Below, piece by piece: positions 1 through 8,503 of a stretch of DNA of 64,000 nucleotides. Origin of the DNA: Candidatus Bathyarchaeota archaeon (GTDB lineage: Archaea; Thermoproteota; Bathyarchaeia; TCS64). A model generated the notes under the pieces. That model did no database searches. It was given only the letters and a program-made list of their open reading frames with translations, and had not been told where the DNA came from. The position numbers were made by a program, and so were the translations under genes. The stretch spans positions 1 through 64,000 of the forward strand of contig JAGTRB010000007.1 of NCBI GenBank assembly GCA_018396865.1, read 5' to 3'. Numbering within the stretch: position 1 is the first letter of the stretch; each line of letters opens with the position of its first letter.

Positions 1-318
1 CTGATATTGCTGCTGTCGCCCATGAACATCGCCGGGGTGATGAGCTTCATAATCCTCTTCGGAGCCGGCTACTACGCCCACCAGCCTGCGATGACCTCCC
101 TCATGGGCTTGGTCTCCCCAAGAGAGCTGAGGGGAACAGCTTACGGGATCATGTTCTTCTTCACCTTCGGATTGGGCTCCGTCTCCACAACCATTGTTGG
201 ATACCTGGGAGAGAGGTATAACCTCGAGCTGGCCTTCTGGTTCATGACCCTCATCGCAACCATAACCCTCGCAACCTCATTGGCAATACTGAGGATCAGA
301 AAGGGAGATAGAAGTTAA
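1..318 (+). CDS. MFS transporter, C-terminal fragment (cut by window edge)
   Basis: The frame is open from base 1, so the gene begins outside the window and only about the last 105 residues are visible. They contain alternating hydrophobic helices (three to four membrane segments), a short basic loop (SPRELRG) typical of the cytoplasmic face of major facilitator carriers, and a charged C-terminal tail (RIRKGDRS). The YxxHQPAxTSLxG stretch fits helix 10 of an MFS protein. The substrate cannot be told. The gene is followed after about 70 bases by tRNA-Arg on the same strand. It is one of six MFS genes or remnants in the window. Confidence 0.8.
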   Translation: MILLLSPMNIAGVMSFIILFGAGYYAHQPAMTSLMGLVSPRELRGTAYGIMFFFTFGLGSVSTTIVGYLGERYNLELAFWFMTLIATITLATSLAILRIRKGDRS

Positions 319-387
319 ACAGTCGAGAGCAGACCAGAATCGTTCAGCCTCAAAAACCTATTTATCCGAAATCGGGATCATCTTAAT

Positions 388-465
388 GGGCTCGTGGTCT
401 AGCTAGGATAAGACGTCAGCCTGCGGAGCTGGTGATCGTGGGTTCGAGTCCCACCGAGCCCGCCA
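388..465 (+). tRNA. tRNA-Arg (anticodon GCG), CCA encoded
   Basis: A cloverleaf can be drawn completely. The acceptor stem GGGCTCG/CGAGCCC is at 388-394 and 455-461. The D-stem is GTCT/AGAC. The anticodon stem TCAGC/GCTGG holds the seven-base loop CTGCGGA, giving anticodon GCG (reads CGC/CGU, arginine). The variable loop is five bases. The T-arm is GTGGG-TTCGAGT-CCCAC. The discriminator base is G, followed by a genomic CCA. There is no intron. A reading frame on the other strand runs into its 3' half. Confidence 0.95.
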
Positions 466-607
466 CTTGATCTCCTTGAAAATTAACCTTTTCTAAGGCC
501 TCAACAGCTCGACGGAGGCAGTTTTCTGTGACTTTACTTATGTTGAGCCCTAATTTTCGGGTCTTCTCGGGCACTTCATCGCTGACATAGACATGAATTA
601 GGCCCAC
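416..607 (-). pseudogene. CcdA/ribbon-helix-helix-like antitoxin fragment ending inside tRNA-Arg
   Basis: The first 40 or so residues (MGLIHVYVSDEVPEK, then TRKLGLNISKVTENCLRRA) look like the N-terminus of a small CcdA-like or ribbon-helix-helix antitoxin: a short beta strand, then a KLGLNIS turn and a helix. The last 20 codons are simply the complement of the tRNA 3' half (the SVGLEPTITSSAG kind of peptide seen when tRNAs are translated), so the natural C-terminus is missing. No toxin gene follows, because the tRNA occupies that place. It is best read as an antitoxin remnant truncated at the tRNA 3' end. It could still be expressed as a 63-residue protein. Confidence 0.4.
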
Positions 608-828
608 TACGGCCCACCTCTCAAGGATGACCCCTCGATGCTGATCGCGCTCAAGATAAGCCTCACAGCCTTCTGCTGAGCCTCGAGGGGCAGCTACCCA
701 AATGCCTTGACAACCGTTTGAAACTCAGCCCATAAACGCTGCAAGGATCTTTTAATTTTTTAAAAACGGGGTGAGAATAAAGCTCATTTCACCGTCCCAT
801 CGGCTGGGAAGGGTGAGGGATGAGGGAA

Positions 829-1167
829 ATGTCGAATTATAGAAAGGGAAGAAGCTTTGAGTATCGTGTGAAGGGCCTCCTAGAGTCTGAGGGCTTCATA
901 GTTTTCAGGATGGTGAGATCCTCCCACTGGATCTGATTGTGGTTAGGCATGGAGGGGTTCTCTTCGTCGAGTTTAAAGCAGGTGGATCTCGCGTCGGGAT
1001 AGTGAGAGGCTACTGCGTATGGGTGAAGAACTCGGCCTCCCTATCACTCTGTTCTACCGTTCTACCGCACCGGCATCAAGATAAGCGAGAAATTCGAGCA
1101 TTATGAAGAGGTTTGTATTACTAAACGTAAAAGAGTTGAACCATCATATCTCTCCAAAACCCTGTGA
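829..1167 (+). pseudogene. hjc: Broken Holliday junction resolvase (Hjc)
   Basis: The first frame reads MSNYRKGRSFEYRVKGLL and continues to FRMVRSSHW before a stop. This is the Hjc N-terminus with its conserved basic start and catalytic Glu. In the next frame PLDLIVVRHGGVLFVEFKAG follows directly, which is the (D/E)xK nuclease core (Asp, then Glu-Phe-Lys). A third frame then gives LGLPITLFYR and TGIKISEKFEHYEEV, ending at a TGA at 1165-1167. One frame break coincides with an 8-base direct duplication (gttctaccgttctaccg) near 1050. The order of the pieces matches intact archaeal Hjc, so this is a dead copy. The genome should have a working Hjc elsewhere. Confidence 0.75.
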
Positions 1168-1480
1168 AGATGTCGGAGGAGGTCTCCCTGTGGCTTTGTC
1201 TCAGCCTTGGTGGGTTAGGGGTGACCCGTGGAGGGTTCCTCTTGAGCCTCTCAAGTTCGGAGCTTTTCATACCTCTACTTTTAAGGGTTTAGCCACCAAT
1301 TTGCATCTGTCCAAAAGGAAGGGTAAAGATTAAATTGAAATTGTGCAAATCAACTTGAAACCCTTCAAGTAAACTTGGGAGGCGTAGCCTATAGAGAAGC
1401 CTAGATCAGAGAGACGTGAGTGGGGCATAGGTATTTTAAGAGGCAATCTACTCTGGCTGGTCATATGTAGATGTATATGG
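1168..1480. other. Gene-free stretch between broken hjc and MFS gene
   Basis: No frame here has a recognisable family or a ribosome binding site. A 76-codon plus frame (1103-1333) overlaps the end of the Hjc remnant and looks accidental. Bases 1421-1480 are in frame with the following MFS gene and encode what looks like its missing first membrane helix. Confidence 0.5.
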
Positions 1481-2686
1481 ATGTTCACAACCTCTATTCC
1501 TAGACCCTATTTATCACTATATATAAGAACGCTGGGTGGCACCCCAGAAAGCATCGGAATTGTGAACTCTCTAGCATCTATAGCGGGGCTCTTCCTCTAC
1601 CCGCTTGGTGGATATATCGCGGATAGTAGAGGACGGGTGAGATTGGTGGGGGGAGTTACCTTTCTATACGCCATCTCATTCATCCCCTTCGCATTTGCCC
1701 CTAACTGGCAGACTCTAGCCCTTGCCAACTTTTTCCAAAACCTGGTCCTCTTCTACGCCCCGATACTCACCGTGATTGAGGCGGACTCGATCCCTCCCGG
1801 ACAAAGGGGGACTGGATTCGCGCTGGCGCTCGCTGTTCCAGGAGCCCTTGGCATCATATCCCCATACATCGGTGGATACCTCATAGATGCCATGGGGGTG
1901 ATCGAGGCAAATAGGCTCATCTATCTGGTTGGCTTTGCTGCAGGGATACTAGTTGCCTCCATTAGAATGTTCAAACTGAAAGAGACCCTGGAGACAACAA
2001 AGGAGATCCCTTCCATTAGAAATATCCCCCTCCTTTTAAAAGAGTCTTATCTAAGCTTCATCGATACAATGAAGTGGATGCCCAGGCCTTTGAAAGTTCT
2101 AGCCATCTTCCAGATCATTCAGATCTTCTTTAACGACGTGGCATCTCCCTTCTGGATCTTATATGCCTCAGATTTCATCGGGATCTCAGCCTCGGAGTGG
2201 GGACTGCTCTCCCTTATCTCAGGAAGCATAAGGGTCATGGTTGCCCTCCCAGCTGGAAGATTGATCGATAAGCATGGGAGGAGGAAACTGCTCGTACCCC
2301 TGATGCTCCTAACTCCTTTCATGCCATTGGCATTCTTAAGAGCCAGAGGATTCTGGGATCTAGCGGCTCTGGTGGTGGTGATGGGTGCAGTTAACGCATT
2401 CCTTATGCCTGGATTCCAATCCCTCGTAGCCGACTACACCCCTAGAAGCTACCGGGGCAGGGTTACCTCCGCGATCGGCGGTGGACAATTCTTCGTGGAT
2501 ATCAGAGGTACAAGGATGGGGGGAGGAATGCTACTGTTCATACCCGCCTCCTTAGCATTATACCTTGGAGGAGTTCTATATTCGTTATCCAGTCAGCTCC
2601 CCTTCCAAGTTATGAGCATTGGAATGGGTTTAGCAGCCATATGGGCTATGTTACAGATACGCGAACCAGAGACATTACAAGAGTAG
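1481..2686 (+). CDS. MFS transporter (start unclear)
   Basis: A 401-residue integral membrane protein with the 12-helix major facilitator pattern. It has a motif A-like loop after helix 2 (GGYIADSRGRVR) and its counterpart after helix 8 (PAGRLIDKHGRRK), and a hydrophilic mid-loop around residues 165-200. The first ATG (1481) falls in the middle of helix 1. The codons just upstream (1442-1480) spell GNLLWLVICRCIW, which is what family members have at this place, and the frame is open back to the TGA at 1418 but holds no ATG, GTG or TTG. Either a CTG (1457) is used or the start has been lost by mutation. The substrate is unknown. Confidence 0.8.
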   Translation: MFTTSIPRPYLSLYIRTLGGTPESIGIVNSLASIAGLFLYPLGGYIADSRGRVRLVGGVTFLYAISFIPFAFAPNWQTLALANFFQNLVLFYAPILTVIEADSIPPGQRGTGFALALAVPGALGIISPYIGGYLIDAMGVIEANRLIYLVGFAAGILVASIRMFKLKETLETTKEIPSIRNIPLLLKESYLSFIDTMKWMPRPLKVLAIFQIIQIFFNDVASPFWILYASDFIGISASEWGLLSLISGSIRVMVALPAGRLIDKHGRRKLLVPLMLLTPFMPLAFLRARGFWDLAALVVVMGAVNAFLMPGFQSLVADYTPRSYRGRVTSAIGGGQFFVDIRGTRMGGGMLLFIPASLALYLGGVLYSLSSQLPFQVMSIGMGLAAIWAMLQIREPETLQE

Positions 2687-2959
2687 AATATGGTACAACT
2701 TATTACATAAAAATATAATGAATTATAAAGACTGTGAAAGATCTTTAAATTTAGATAGATGTATTAAGCGTTGAACTATGAAGATGTTACATATAGTTAT
2801 TCAAATAGAGCAACTATTAGCCTAAGAAATTTCAAAAATAATAAAGGTTCATCTTTGTTTAGAGAAGAAAAAGAGAGATTTTATAAATTCTATTGTTGAA
2901 ATGAATTCCTTTTAATCCACAAAAATATTTTTTTCCTCAGGAACCCATCAACTATTGAG
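2687..2959. other. AT-rich intergenic region
   Basis: A strongly A/T-rich stretch with no open frame of note and no recognisable RNA. It probably contains the promoter for the archaemetzincin gene. Several T-rich runs downstream of the MFS stop could end transcription. Confidence 0.4.
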
Positions 2960-3586
2960 TTGAGGGTTTTAGTCCTCCCCATAGGGCCTATCGATGTGAA
3001 GGTATTAAGGGTTCTTGAGCGGAGGCTTCCGGAGTTTCTCCCCCTCGAGGAGGTCATCATCCCAGAGGATGTCTTAGAGATTCCGGAGGAGGCTTACAAC
3101 CCTATGAGAGGGCAGTACAGATCCTCTGCGATACTATCCATGATCCTAGCCCACAGGCCACCCACCGATGAGGAGAGGGTGCTAGGGGTTACCGGGGTGG
3201 ACCTATATGCACCAGGGCTCAACTTCATCTTCGGGGAGGCTATGAGCTGGAGGGGCCCAGCGATAATATCCCTCTATAGGCTCAGGCCTGAGTACTATGG
3301 GATGCCCAGAGACGACGAGCTATTCCTCGGGAGGATGCTGAAGGAGGCTGTCCACGAGCTGGGTCACACCCTAGGCCTCGTCCACTGCGTAAATCCAAGA
3401 TGCGTAATGTTCTTTTCGAATAGTATTCTGGACACAGATAGGAAGGGCGTGCAACTATGTGGGCTGTGCCACGCCAGGATCCTAGAAAATATAAAGAGCG
3501 GTTATTCTGGGGTTTTTAACGATTTTGGATATGGGGGGAGAGGAGGGGTTGGGGGATCTCATCTCGGGGATCAGAAGTTATGCTGA
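2960..3586 (+). CDS. amzA: Archaemetzincin family metalloprotease
   Basis: Predicted zinc-dependent peptidase. The extended metzincin signature is visible: HELGHTLGLVH with a third ligand histidine, then Cys-x4-CVMFFSNS and DxxxxxxxxLCGLCHARI. These give the four cysteines that bind the second zinc in archaemetzincins. The family core ends near residue 180. The last 25 residues (glycine-rich, VFNDFGYGGRGG) arise because the frame continues into the next gene, which it overlaps by 62 bases. The start is TTG at 2960. The physiological substrate of the family is not known. Confidence 0.88.
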   Translation: MRVLVLPIGPIDVKVLRVLERRLPEFLPLEEVIIPEDVLEIPEEAYNPMRGQYRSSAILSMILAHRPPTDEERVLGVTGVDLYAPGLNFIFGEAMSWRGPAIISLYRLRPEYYGMPRDDELFLGRMLKEAVHELGHTLGLVHCVNPRCVMFFSNSILDTDRKGVQLCGLCHARILENIKSGYSGVFNDFGYGGRGGVGGSHLGDQKLC

Positions 3587-4157
3587 GGAGCTCGGCCTCG
3601 ACCTCTCCAGGCCTGAGGATAGGTTCATGTGGTTTCTGGCCTCGATGCTCTTCGCTAAAAGGATCTCGAACGAGATTGCGAAGAGAACCTATAGACGGTT
3701 CGTGGAGGAGGGGTTGACATCTCCTGAAGCGATAATTTCGGCTGGATGGGATAGGCTTGTGGAGGTGCTTGACTCAGGTGGATACGTGAGATACGACTTC
3801 TCTACGGCTTCTAACCTCTTAGGGGCGATGAGCAAGCTCGTCAGTGAGTACGGCGACTTGGAGCGGCTTCATGAGGCCTCAGCTGATCCTAGGGATCTGG
3901 AGAGGAGGCTTATGGAGTTTAGGGGTATAGGCCCTGTTGGAGTAAACATATTCCTCCGGGAGTTGAGGGGGATATGGAGGAAGGCTGACCCAGAGCCATC
4001 AAGGATAGCTCTGGAGGTAGCCCGTAGACTGGGATTACAAGATATCAAGCAGAATGAATCAGCCCTTGTCAGGATCGGATTAGAATATTGTAGGAAGAGG
4101 AGATGCGGTCGATGTCTATTTGACGGCTACTGTAGGAAGTTGGAGATTCAAAGGTGA
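3525..4157 (+). CDS. Endonuclease III-like HhH-GPD DNA glycosylase with Fe-S cluster
   Basis: A base-excision-repair type protein. Residues 15-130 form the helical HhH-GPD domain, with the helix-hairpin-helix EFRGIGPVGVNIFLREL around residues 132-148. The C-terminus has the four-cysteine cluster loop C-x4-C-x2-C-x5-C (CRKRRCGRCLFDGYC), slightly shorter than the C-x6-C of E. coli Nth. The catalytic Lys that follows the hairpin in Nth is not obvious here, so it may be a monofunctional glycosylase or a divergent subfamily; the substrate base cannot be assigned. The start may be TTG 3525, ATG 3531, or TTG 3549, which lies next to a GAGGAGGGG run. It overlaps the archaemetzincin end, suggesting co-transcription. 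Confidence 0.8.
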   Translation: MDMGGEEGLGDLISGIRSYAEELGLDLSRPEDRFMWFLASMLFAKRISNEIAKRTYRRFVEEGLTSPEAIISAGWDRLVEVLDSGGYVRYDFSTASNLLGAMSKLVSEYGDLERLHEASADPRDLERRLMEFRGIGPVGVNIFLRELRGIWRKADPEPSRIALEVARRLGLQDIKQNESALVRIGLEYCRKRRCGRCLFDGYCRKLEIQR

Positions 4158-4314
4158 GGGAGACATCTCCATTAAGGGATCTGCAAAATGATCTCTGAAT
4201 TTTATTTGATACTGCTCTTATAGACATTATTTCATCAAAACTTCTTATGATGGCTCTATGATCAGTTTCTTAAGCCTTTTTATACTTTGAGCGCCACTCA
4301 CTGGTTGGCGTGGT

Positions 4315-4860
4315 ATGCTGAGTTCGAGGGTGATAAGGGAGCTCGTCGAGAAGGAGGAGCTTATAAGGGGATTCATAGACCTGAATCTGCAGATTCAACC
4401 CTGCGGCTTTGACCTCTCCCTGGGTAGCATTGAGGCCTTCCTGGACTCGGGAAGCGTGGATTTCAGTAACTTGGAGCGTAGGCTTCCCTCCACTCGGCCC
4501 CTAGAGCCTGACTTTGGAGGCTGGTTCAATCTATCCATAGGTTCATACCTCGTGATATATAACGAGGAGGTTAAACTGCCCTTGGATATCGCCGCGATAG
4601 CTAGACCTAGGTCTACTCTTCTGAGATGTGGGGCCACCCTGGAGACTGCGGTGTGGGATCCGGGATATCATGGTAGGAGCAGCTCTCTGCTCGTGGTCCA
4701 CAACCCGAAGGGAATTAGGTTGAGGAAAGATGCCCGAATAGCCCAGCTTATCTTCTTCAAGGTGGAGGGGGTGGAGGAAGGTTATAGAGGGATCTATCAG
4801 ATGGAGCGCATTAAAGAAGATAAACCACGGGCCTTGCATAAAAGGGGAGATGTAGATTAG
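4315..4860 (+). CDS. dut: dUTP diphosphatase / dCTP deaminase family protein
   Basis: A 181-residue protein of the trimeric dUTPase/dCTP deaminase fold. It has the N-terminal LQIQPCGFDLSLG motif, the phosphate-binding ARPRSTLLRCG motif, and the core ETAVWDPGYHGR, then RIAQLIFF. In bona fide dCTP deaminases a Glu sits in the strand after DPG(W/F)xG. Here that strand reads SLLVVHN with no Glu, and the TAVWD form resembles archaeal dUTPases. dUTP hydrolysis is therefore more likely than deamination. It would keep uracil out of DNA and supply dUMP for thymidylate. A rich A/T promoter-like stretch precedes the ATG. Confidence 0.78.
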   Translation: MLSSRVIRELVEKEELIRGFIDLNLQIQPCGFDLSLGSIEAFLDSGSVDFSNLERRLPSTRPLEPDFGGWFNLSIGSYLVIYNEEVKLPLDIAAIARPRSTLLRCGATLETAVWDPGYHGRSSSLLVVHNPKGIRLRKDARIAQLIFFKVEGVEEGYRGIYQMERIKEDKPRALHKRGDVD

Positions 4861-4916
4861 GATACAATGATTTAAATGTCCGATCTTTAGAGTTGAAGGT
4901 TTAGATGGTGGTATAG

Positions 4917-6413
4917 TTGGGCGTCAGCCTATTCAGGGAGAGGTTGGCCAAGGAGTTCGATGAGAGGACTGCCAGATTTCACACATCCGTGGTAGAGGAC
5001 CTCAGGATCTTTGAGGAGGATATAGATGGGACGGAGGCCCACGACATAATGCTCCATGAGAGGGGGGTCATACCCCTCGATGCCTTGAAGCTCATATTGA
5101 AGGCCCTAGAGGAGATCAGGATGGAGTGGAGGAGGGGGGAGGTGAGGGTTGGGGCTGAGTTCGAGGACATCCACGAGTACATCGAGAGGAGGGTTATAGA
5201 CAAGATTGGGGTTCAAGCTGGGGGTATGCTACACACAGGGAGGAGCAGGAACGACCAGGTGGCCGTAGATATAAGGATGAAGGTTAGAGAGGAGATCCTT
5301 GAGACCGCTGATGCTGTTCTGAACCTGATCGAGGCTTTATTGAGGAGGGCTGAGGAGCATGTTGAGACGCTTATGATGCTCTACACTCACGGCCAGCATG
5401 CACAGGTTGGAACCTTCTCGCACTACCTCCTGGCATACGCTGACGCCCTGCTCAGGGATTATCAACGCCTGATGGACTGCTATGCAAGGGTGAATATGAA
5501 TCCCCTTGGAGCAGGGCCTGTTGGAGGGACGAGCATAGGGATAGATAGGCATAGGACCACGGAGCTTCTGGGGTTCGACTCCATCGCCGAGAACTCGATA
5601 GACGCGACGAGTAGCAGGGACTGGGCCATAGAGGCCTCAGCCGCCTGCTCCATCCTCATGTCGAACCTGAGCAGGATGGCCGCTGACCTCACAGAGTGGT
5701 CTACAAGGGAGTTCGGCTACATCGAGCTGGCCGATGAGTACTCATCCTCATCGAGCATCATGCCCCAGAAGAAGAACCCCTCAACCCTAGAGCTCATAAG
5801 GGGGAAGTCTGGGGAGGTCTTCGCAACCCTCCTCGAACTCCTAACCATGGTTAAAGGAGTGCAGAGCGGGTATTACCAGGACCTCCAGGGAACCAAGCCC
5901 CCCCTCTGGAGGTGCTTCGACTCCACAAGGACCTCGTTGGAGGTCATGGCCGGGATCATCTCAACCCTGAAGGTGAATGTTGATAGGATGGCTGAGGCTG
6001 TGAAGGAAAGCTTCACCTACGCCGTCGACCTGGCTGAGGGGCTTGTATCTGAGGCTGGGATCTCCTTCAGGGAGTCATATAGGCTCGTGGCCACCCTGGT
6101 CAAGGAAGGGATAGATAAGGGGATAAGCCTCTCAGAGCTTAAGCCCGGAGATCTGGCAGAGGCCTCGGTCAGGGTGCTGGGGAGGAGGATCGAGGTGGGG
6201 GAGGGCTTCCTAAGGGAGGTCACAGACCCAAGGGGCAGCCTTTTGAGGAGGAGATCCCAGGGAGGCCCAAACCCAAGGGAGGGGTCCAAAATGATCAAGG
6301 AACGTAGAGAGAAGCTGGAGGAGTTAAGGCAACTTCTAGGGGAGAGGAGGAGCAAGCTGGAAAGGGCGAGGAGGCTTCTCAGGGAGACAGTAGCCTCCTA
6401 CATCGAGATGTAA
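4917..6413 (+). CDS. argH: Argininosuccinate lyase
   Basis: Last step of arginine synthesis: cleaves argininosuccinate to arginine and fumarate. The fumarase/aspartase superfamily signatures are all present: HTGRSRNDQVA near residue 105, GAGPVGGTSIGIDR near 198 and SSSSSIMPQKKNPS near 280, which carries the mobile catalytic serine loop. The length of 498 is typical for ArgH plus a charged C-terminal helix. The start is TTG at 4917. argF (ornithine carbamoyltransferase) is in the same window but 37 kb away, so the arginine genes are not one operon. Confidence 0.95.
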   Translation: MGVSLFRERLAKEFDERTARFHTSVVEDLRIFEEDIDGTEAHDIMLHERGVIPLDALKLILKALEEIRMEWRRGEVRVGAEFEDIHEYIERRVIDKIGVQAGGMLHTGRSRNDQVAVDIRMKVREEILETADAVLNLIEALLRRAEEHVETLMMLYTHGQHAQVGTFSHYLLAYADALLRDYQRLMDCYARVNMNPLGAGPVGGTSIGIDRHRTTELLGFDSIAENSIDATSSRDWAIEASAACSILMSNLSRMAADLTEWSTREFGYIELADEYSSSSSIMPQKKNPSTLELIRGKSGEVFATLLELLTMVKGVQSGYYQDLQGTKPPLWRCFDSTRTSLEVMAGIISTLKVNVDRMAEAVKESFTYAVDLAEGLVSEAGISFRESYRLVATLVKEGIDKGISLSELKPGDLAEASVRVLGRRIEVGEGFLREVTDPRGSLLRRRSQGGPNPREGSKMIKERREKLEELRQLLGERRSKLERARRLLRETVASYIEM

Positions 6414-6484
6414 GAAAAGAGATGAATTTGTGACGGATGGCCGATATAATCATATAAAAATAGATGAAAATATAGATATGAGAG

Positions 6485-7435
6485 TTAGAGTTGGTCTCCG
6501 CACTTCCATGCGAGGGCTAGAGCACCATAAAGGACAGCGTCCTCGCCTAGTGGAGTTATAATTATTTTAGGCTTCCTATTTATGAGGTGATTGGTTATCC
6601 CCTGCTCTATGGGCCTTAGAATCAGCTCCTGGTTCTTGAGGGCTATTGAGCCTCCCACTGTTATCAGTTCGGGGTCGTAGACGTTGACTATGTTAGCGAA
6701 TCCCACGGCGTTGACCTCCCCTATCTTCTCAACGACCCATAGGGCTGTCGGGTCTCCCAGCCCAGCGGCTCTGAATATCGTTTCAGCCGTCAGCCTTTGG
6801 AGGTTGCCCTCCGCCAGCTCGAGGAGAGGACCTCTCTCAATCTTTCTGCCTCTCAGTAGAAGCCTTGCATAGTTTGGGATGTTTATACCCCCGCAGTAGG
6901 CCTCCCAGTGGCCTCTGCATCCGCATCCGCAGGTCAGCTCCGAGTATGGGTCGATGGTTAGGTGGCCGACCTCGTGGGCGTTCCCATCCTTCCCCTGGAG
7001 GAGGTGGCCGTCTACTATGGCTCCCCCACCTATTCCTGTGCTGAGGGTTACATAGACCAGGTGATTGACTCCTCTTCCAGCTCCGTAGATATGCTCACCC
7101 AGGGCGGCTGCTGAGCAGTCGTTGATCAGCCTCACGGGGACCTTGAACTCCTCCTCTAAGGGTTTAACTATGGGGATCTCCTTGAATGGAAGGTTTGGAG
7201 CACCAACTATACATCCTTCCGACATCCTTAGAGGGCCTATCGATCCGACGCCTATGGAGTGGAGGCCTCTCAGGTCGAGGGTTTTAAGCATCCTAATTAT
7301 CTGGGATGTTACTCCCCAAGCCCCGCGGGCCTTATCCGTCGCCTCTAAAAGCCTATCAGAGATCCCTGACTCATTCCCTGTAGCAACCCTTACATTGGTG
7401 GCTCCTATATCGATGGCTGCATATATACGCCTCAA
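6485..7435 (-). CDS. ROK-family sugar kinase
   Basis: ATP-dependent sugar kinase of the ROK family (glucokinase, fructokinase, N-acetylmannosamine kinase and relatives). The N-terminal phosphate loop is AAIDIGATNVRVA, the second ATP motif is STGIGGGAIVDG, and the ROK zinc motif is HEVGHLTIDP followed by CGCGCRGHWEAYCGG, where the His and three Cys bind a structural zinc. The length of 316 is normal. The start is TTG at 7435, 27 bases after the FAH-family gene; with the MFS gene further upstream it forms a three-gene minus-strand operon. The sugar is unknown; context suggests a pathway that also uses a FAH-fold dehydratase or hydrolase. Confidence 0.88.
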   Translation of the reverse strand: MRRIYAAIDIGATNVRVATGNESGISDRLLEATDKARGAWGVTSQIIRMLKTLDLRGLHSIGVGSIGPLRMSEGCIVGAPNLPFKEIPIVKPLEEEFKVPVRLINDCSAAALGEHIYGAGRGVNHLVYVTLSTGIGGGAIVDGHLLQGKDGNAHEVGHLTIDPYSELTCGCGCRGHWEAYCGGINIPNYARLLLRGRKIERGPLLELAEGNLQRLTAETIFRAAGLGDPTALWVVEKIGEVNAVGFANIVNVYDPELITVGGSIALKNQELILRPIEQGITNHLINRKPKIIITPLGEDAVLYGALALAWKCGDQL

Positions 7436-7462
7436 GCCGGCCTCCTACTCCACTTTACTGGG

Positions 7463-8476
7463 TTATCGCTTCGACACCACGGGGTTCCTGAGGGTACCTA
7501 TCTTCTCAACCCAGGCCTCCACGACATCCCCGGGCTTTAGGAACCTCTCAGGCCTTGTCCTGCCCTCAGGGTCTCTTGGGGTGGTATCGAGGGCCGTTCC
7601 CGCGCAGGTTCCACCGCATATGATATCCCCCGGGTAGAGGGTCATATCTCTTGATAGATATGAGATCCAGAAGGGGAAGCCCCTTATCATCATCCTCATG
7701 GATCCGTCCTGGCGGGTCTCCCCGTTGACCTTAAGCCTCATCCTAAGGCCGTGGGGGTCTCCGATCTCGTCGGCTGTCACTATGCATGGCCCCATCGGCG
7801 TCGAGGTGTCGAAGTTCTTAGCCAGAAAGAATCCCCTATCATCGGGCTGATCCCTTAGGCTCAGGTCGTTCACGATGGTGTATCCAAATACGTGGCTCAT
7901 AGCATCCTTCTCAGAGATATCCTTGCCTCTCCTACCTATTATCGCGGCCACCTCCACCTCGTAGTCTAGGCGTTGAGTTCTGGCTGGGTAGATGATGGGC
8001 TCCTCGGGGCCTATGACATTCCTGGAGGATTTCCAGAAGCCCCAGGGTTGATGCTTCCCCTCAGCCATCTCCCTCTTTATATCCTCGACCGTGACCCTCC
8101 TCCCAGTCATCATGGAGATCACCCCGGCTGTGTGGTCGTAGAAGTTGGCCCCAGCCATAGCTATCCTGGATGCTAGGCTTGGGAGTGGGGCTTTAAGCTT
8201 CACCTCATCTACCCTGTAGATGAGCCTCTCTCCCCTAGGCCCCTCTTTATGCCCCTCCGCTACATGTTGGATGGCCTCCTCAGCAGCTTTCAACGCCCCT
8301 TCCCCCTCCTCTATGAATTCTGAGAGCCTCGGTGGAAGGAGGGAATATGCGTGGATGTAGGGCCTAGAAACCCCTCTCCGACCCAGCTCAGCAGCGTAGG
8401 CTAGGTTGAGGTCGACGATGGAGCCGTCCTCAAGGATGCAGCCTAGCCTATCAGAGTTGAAGACGACGAGCTTCAT
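7463..8476 (-). CDS. Fumarylacetoacetate hydrolase (FAH) family protein
   Basis: A 337-residue metal-dependent enzyme of the FAH fold. The C-terminal catalytic domain (residues about 100-330) shows the acidic metal ligands in RLDYEVEVAAIIGRRG and GYTIVNDLSLRD, and the FLKPGDVVEAWVEKIGTLRNP end block seen in 2-oxo-acid hydratases, ureidoglycolate lyase-like enzymes and archaeal 2-keto-3-deoxy-pentonate dehydratases. The family acts on C-C or C-O bonds next to a 2-oxo acid. Placed between an MFS carrier and a ROK kinase with gaps under 30 bases, it most likely works in sugar-acid breakdown; the exact reaction cannot be read from sequence. Confidence 0.85.
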   Translation of the reverse strand: MKLVVFNSDRLGCILEDGSIVDLNLAYAAELGRRGVSRPYIHAYSLLPPRLSEFIEEGEGALKAAEEAIQHVAEGHKEGPRGERLIYRVDEVKLKAPLPSLASRIAMAGANFYDHTAGVISMMTGRRVTVEDIKREMAEGKHQPWGFWKSSRNVIGPEEPIIYPARTQRLDYEVEVAAIIGRRGKDISEKDAMSHVFGYTIVNDLSLRDQPDDRGFFLAKNFDTSTPMGPCIVTADEIGDPHGLRMRLKVNGETRQDGSMRMMIRGFPFWISYLSRDMTLYPGDIICGGTCAGTALDTTPRDPEGRTRPERFLKPGDVVEAWVEKIGTLRNPVVSKR

Positions 8477-8503
8477 GCAGGTCAGGATGATTATCTCTAG
8501 GCC

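Noticed and set aside
1103-1333. 76-codon plus frame after the Hjc relic
   Set aside because: It overlaps the last piece of the Hjc remnant in another frame and has no ribosome binding site or family pattern.
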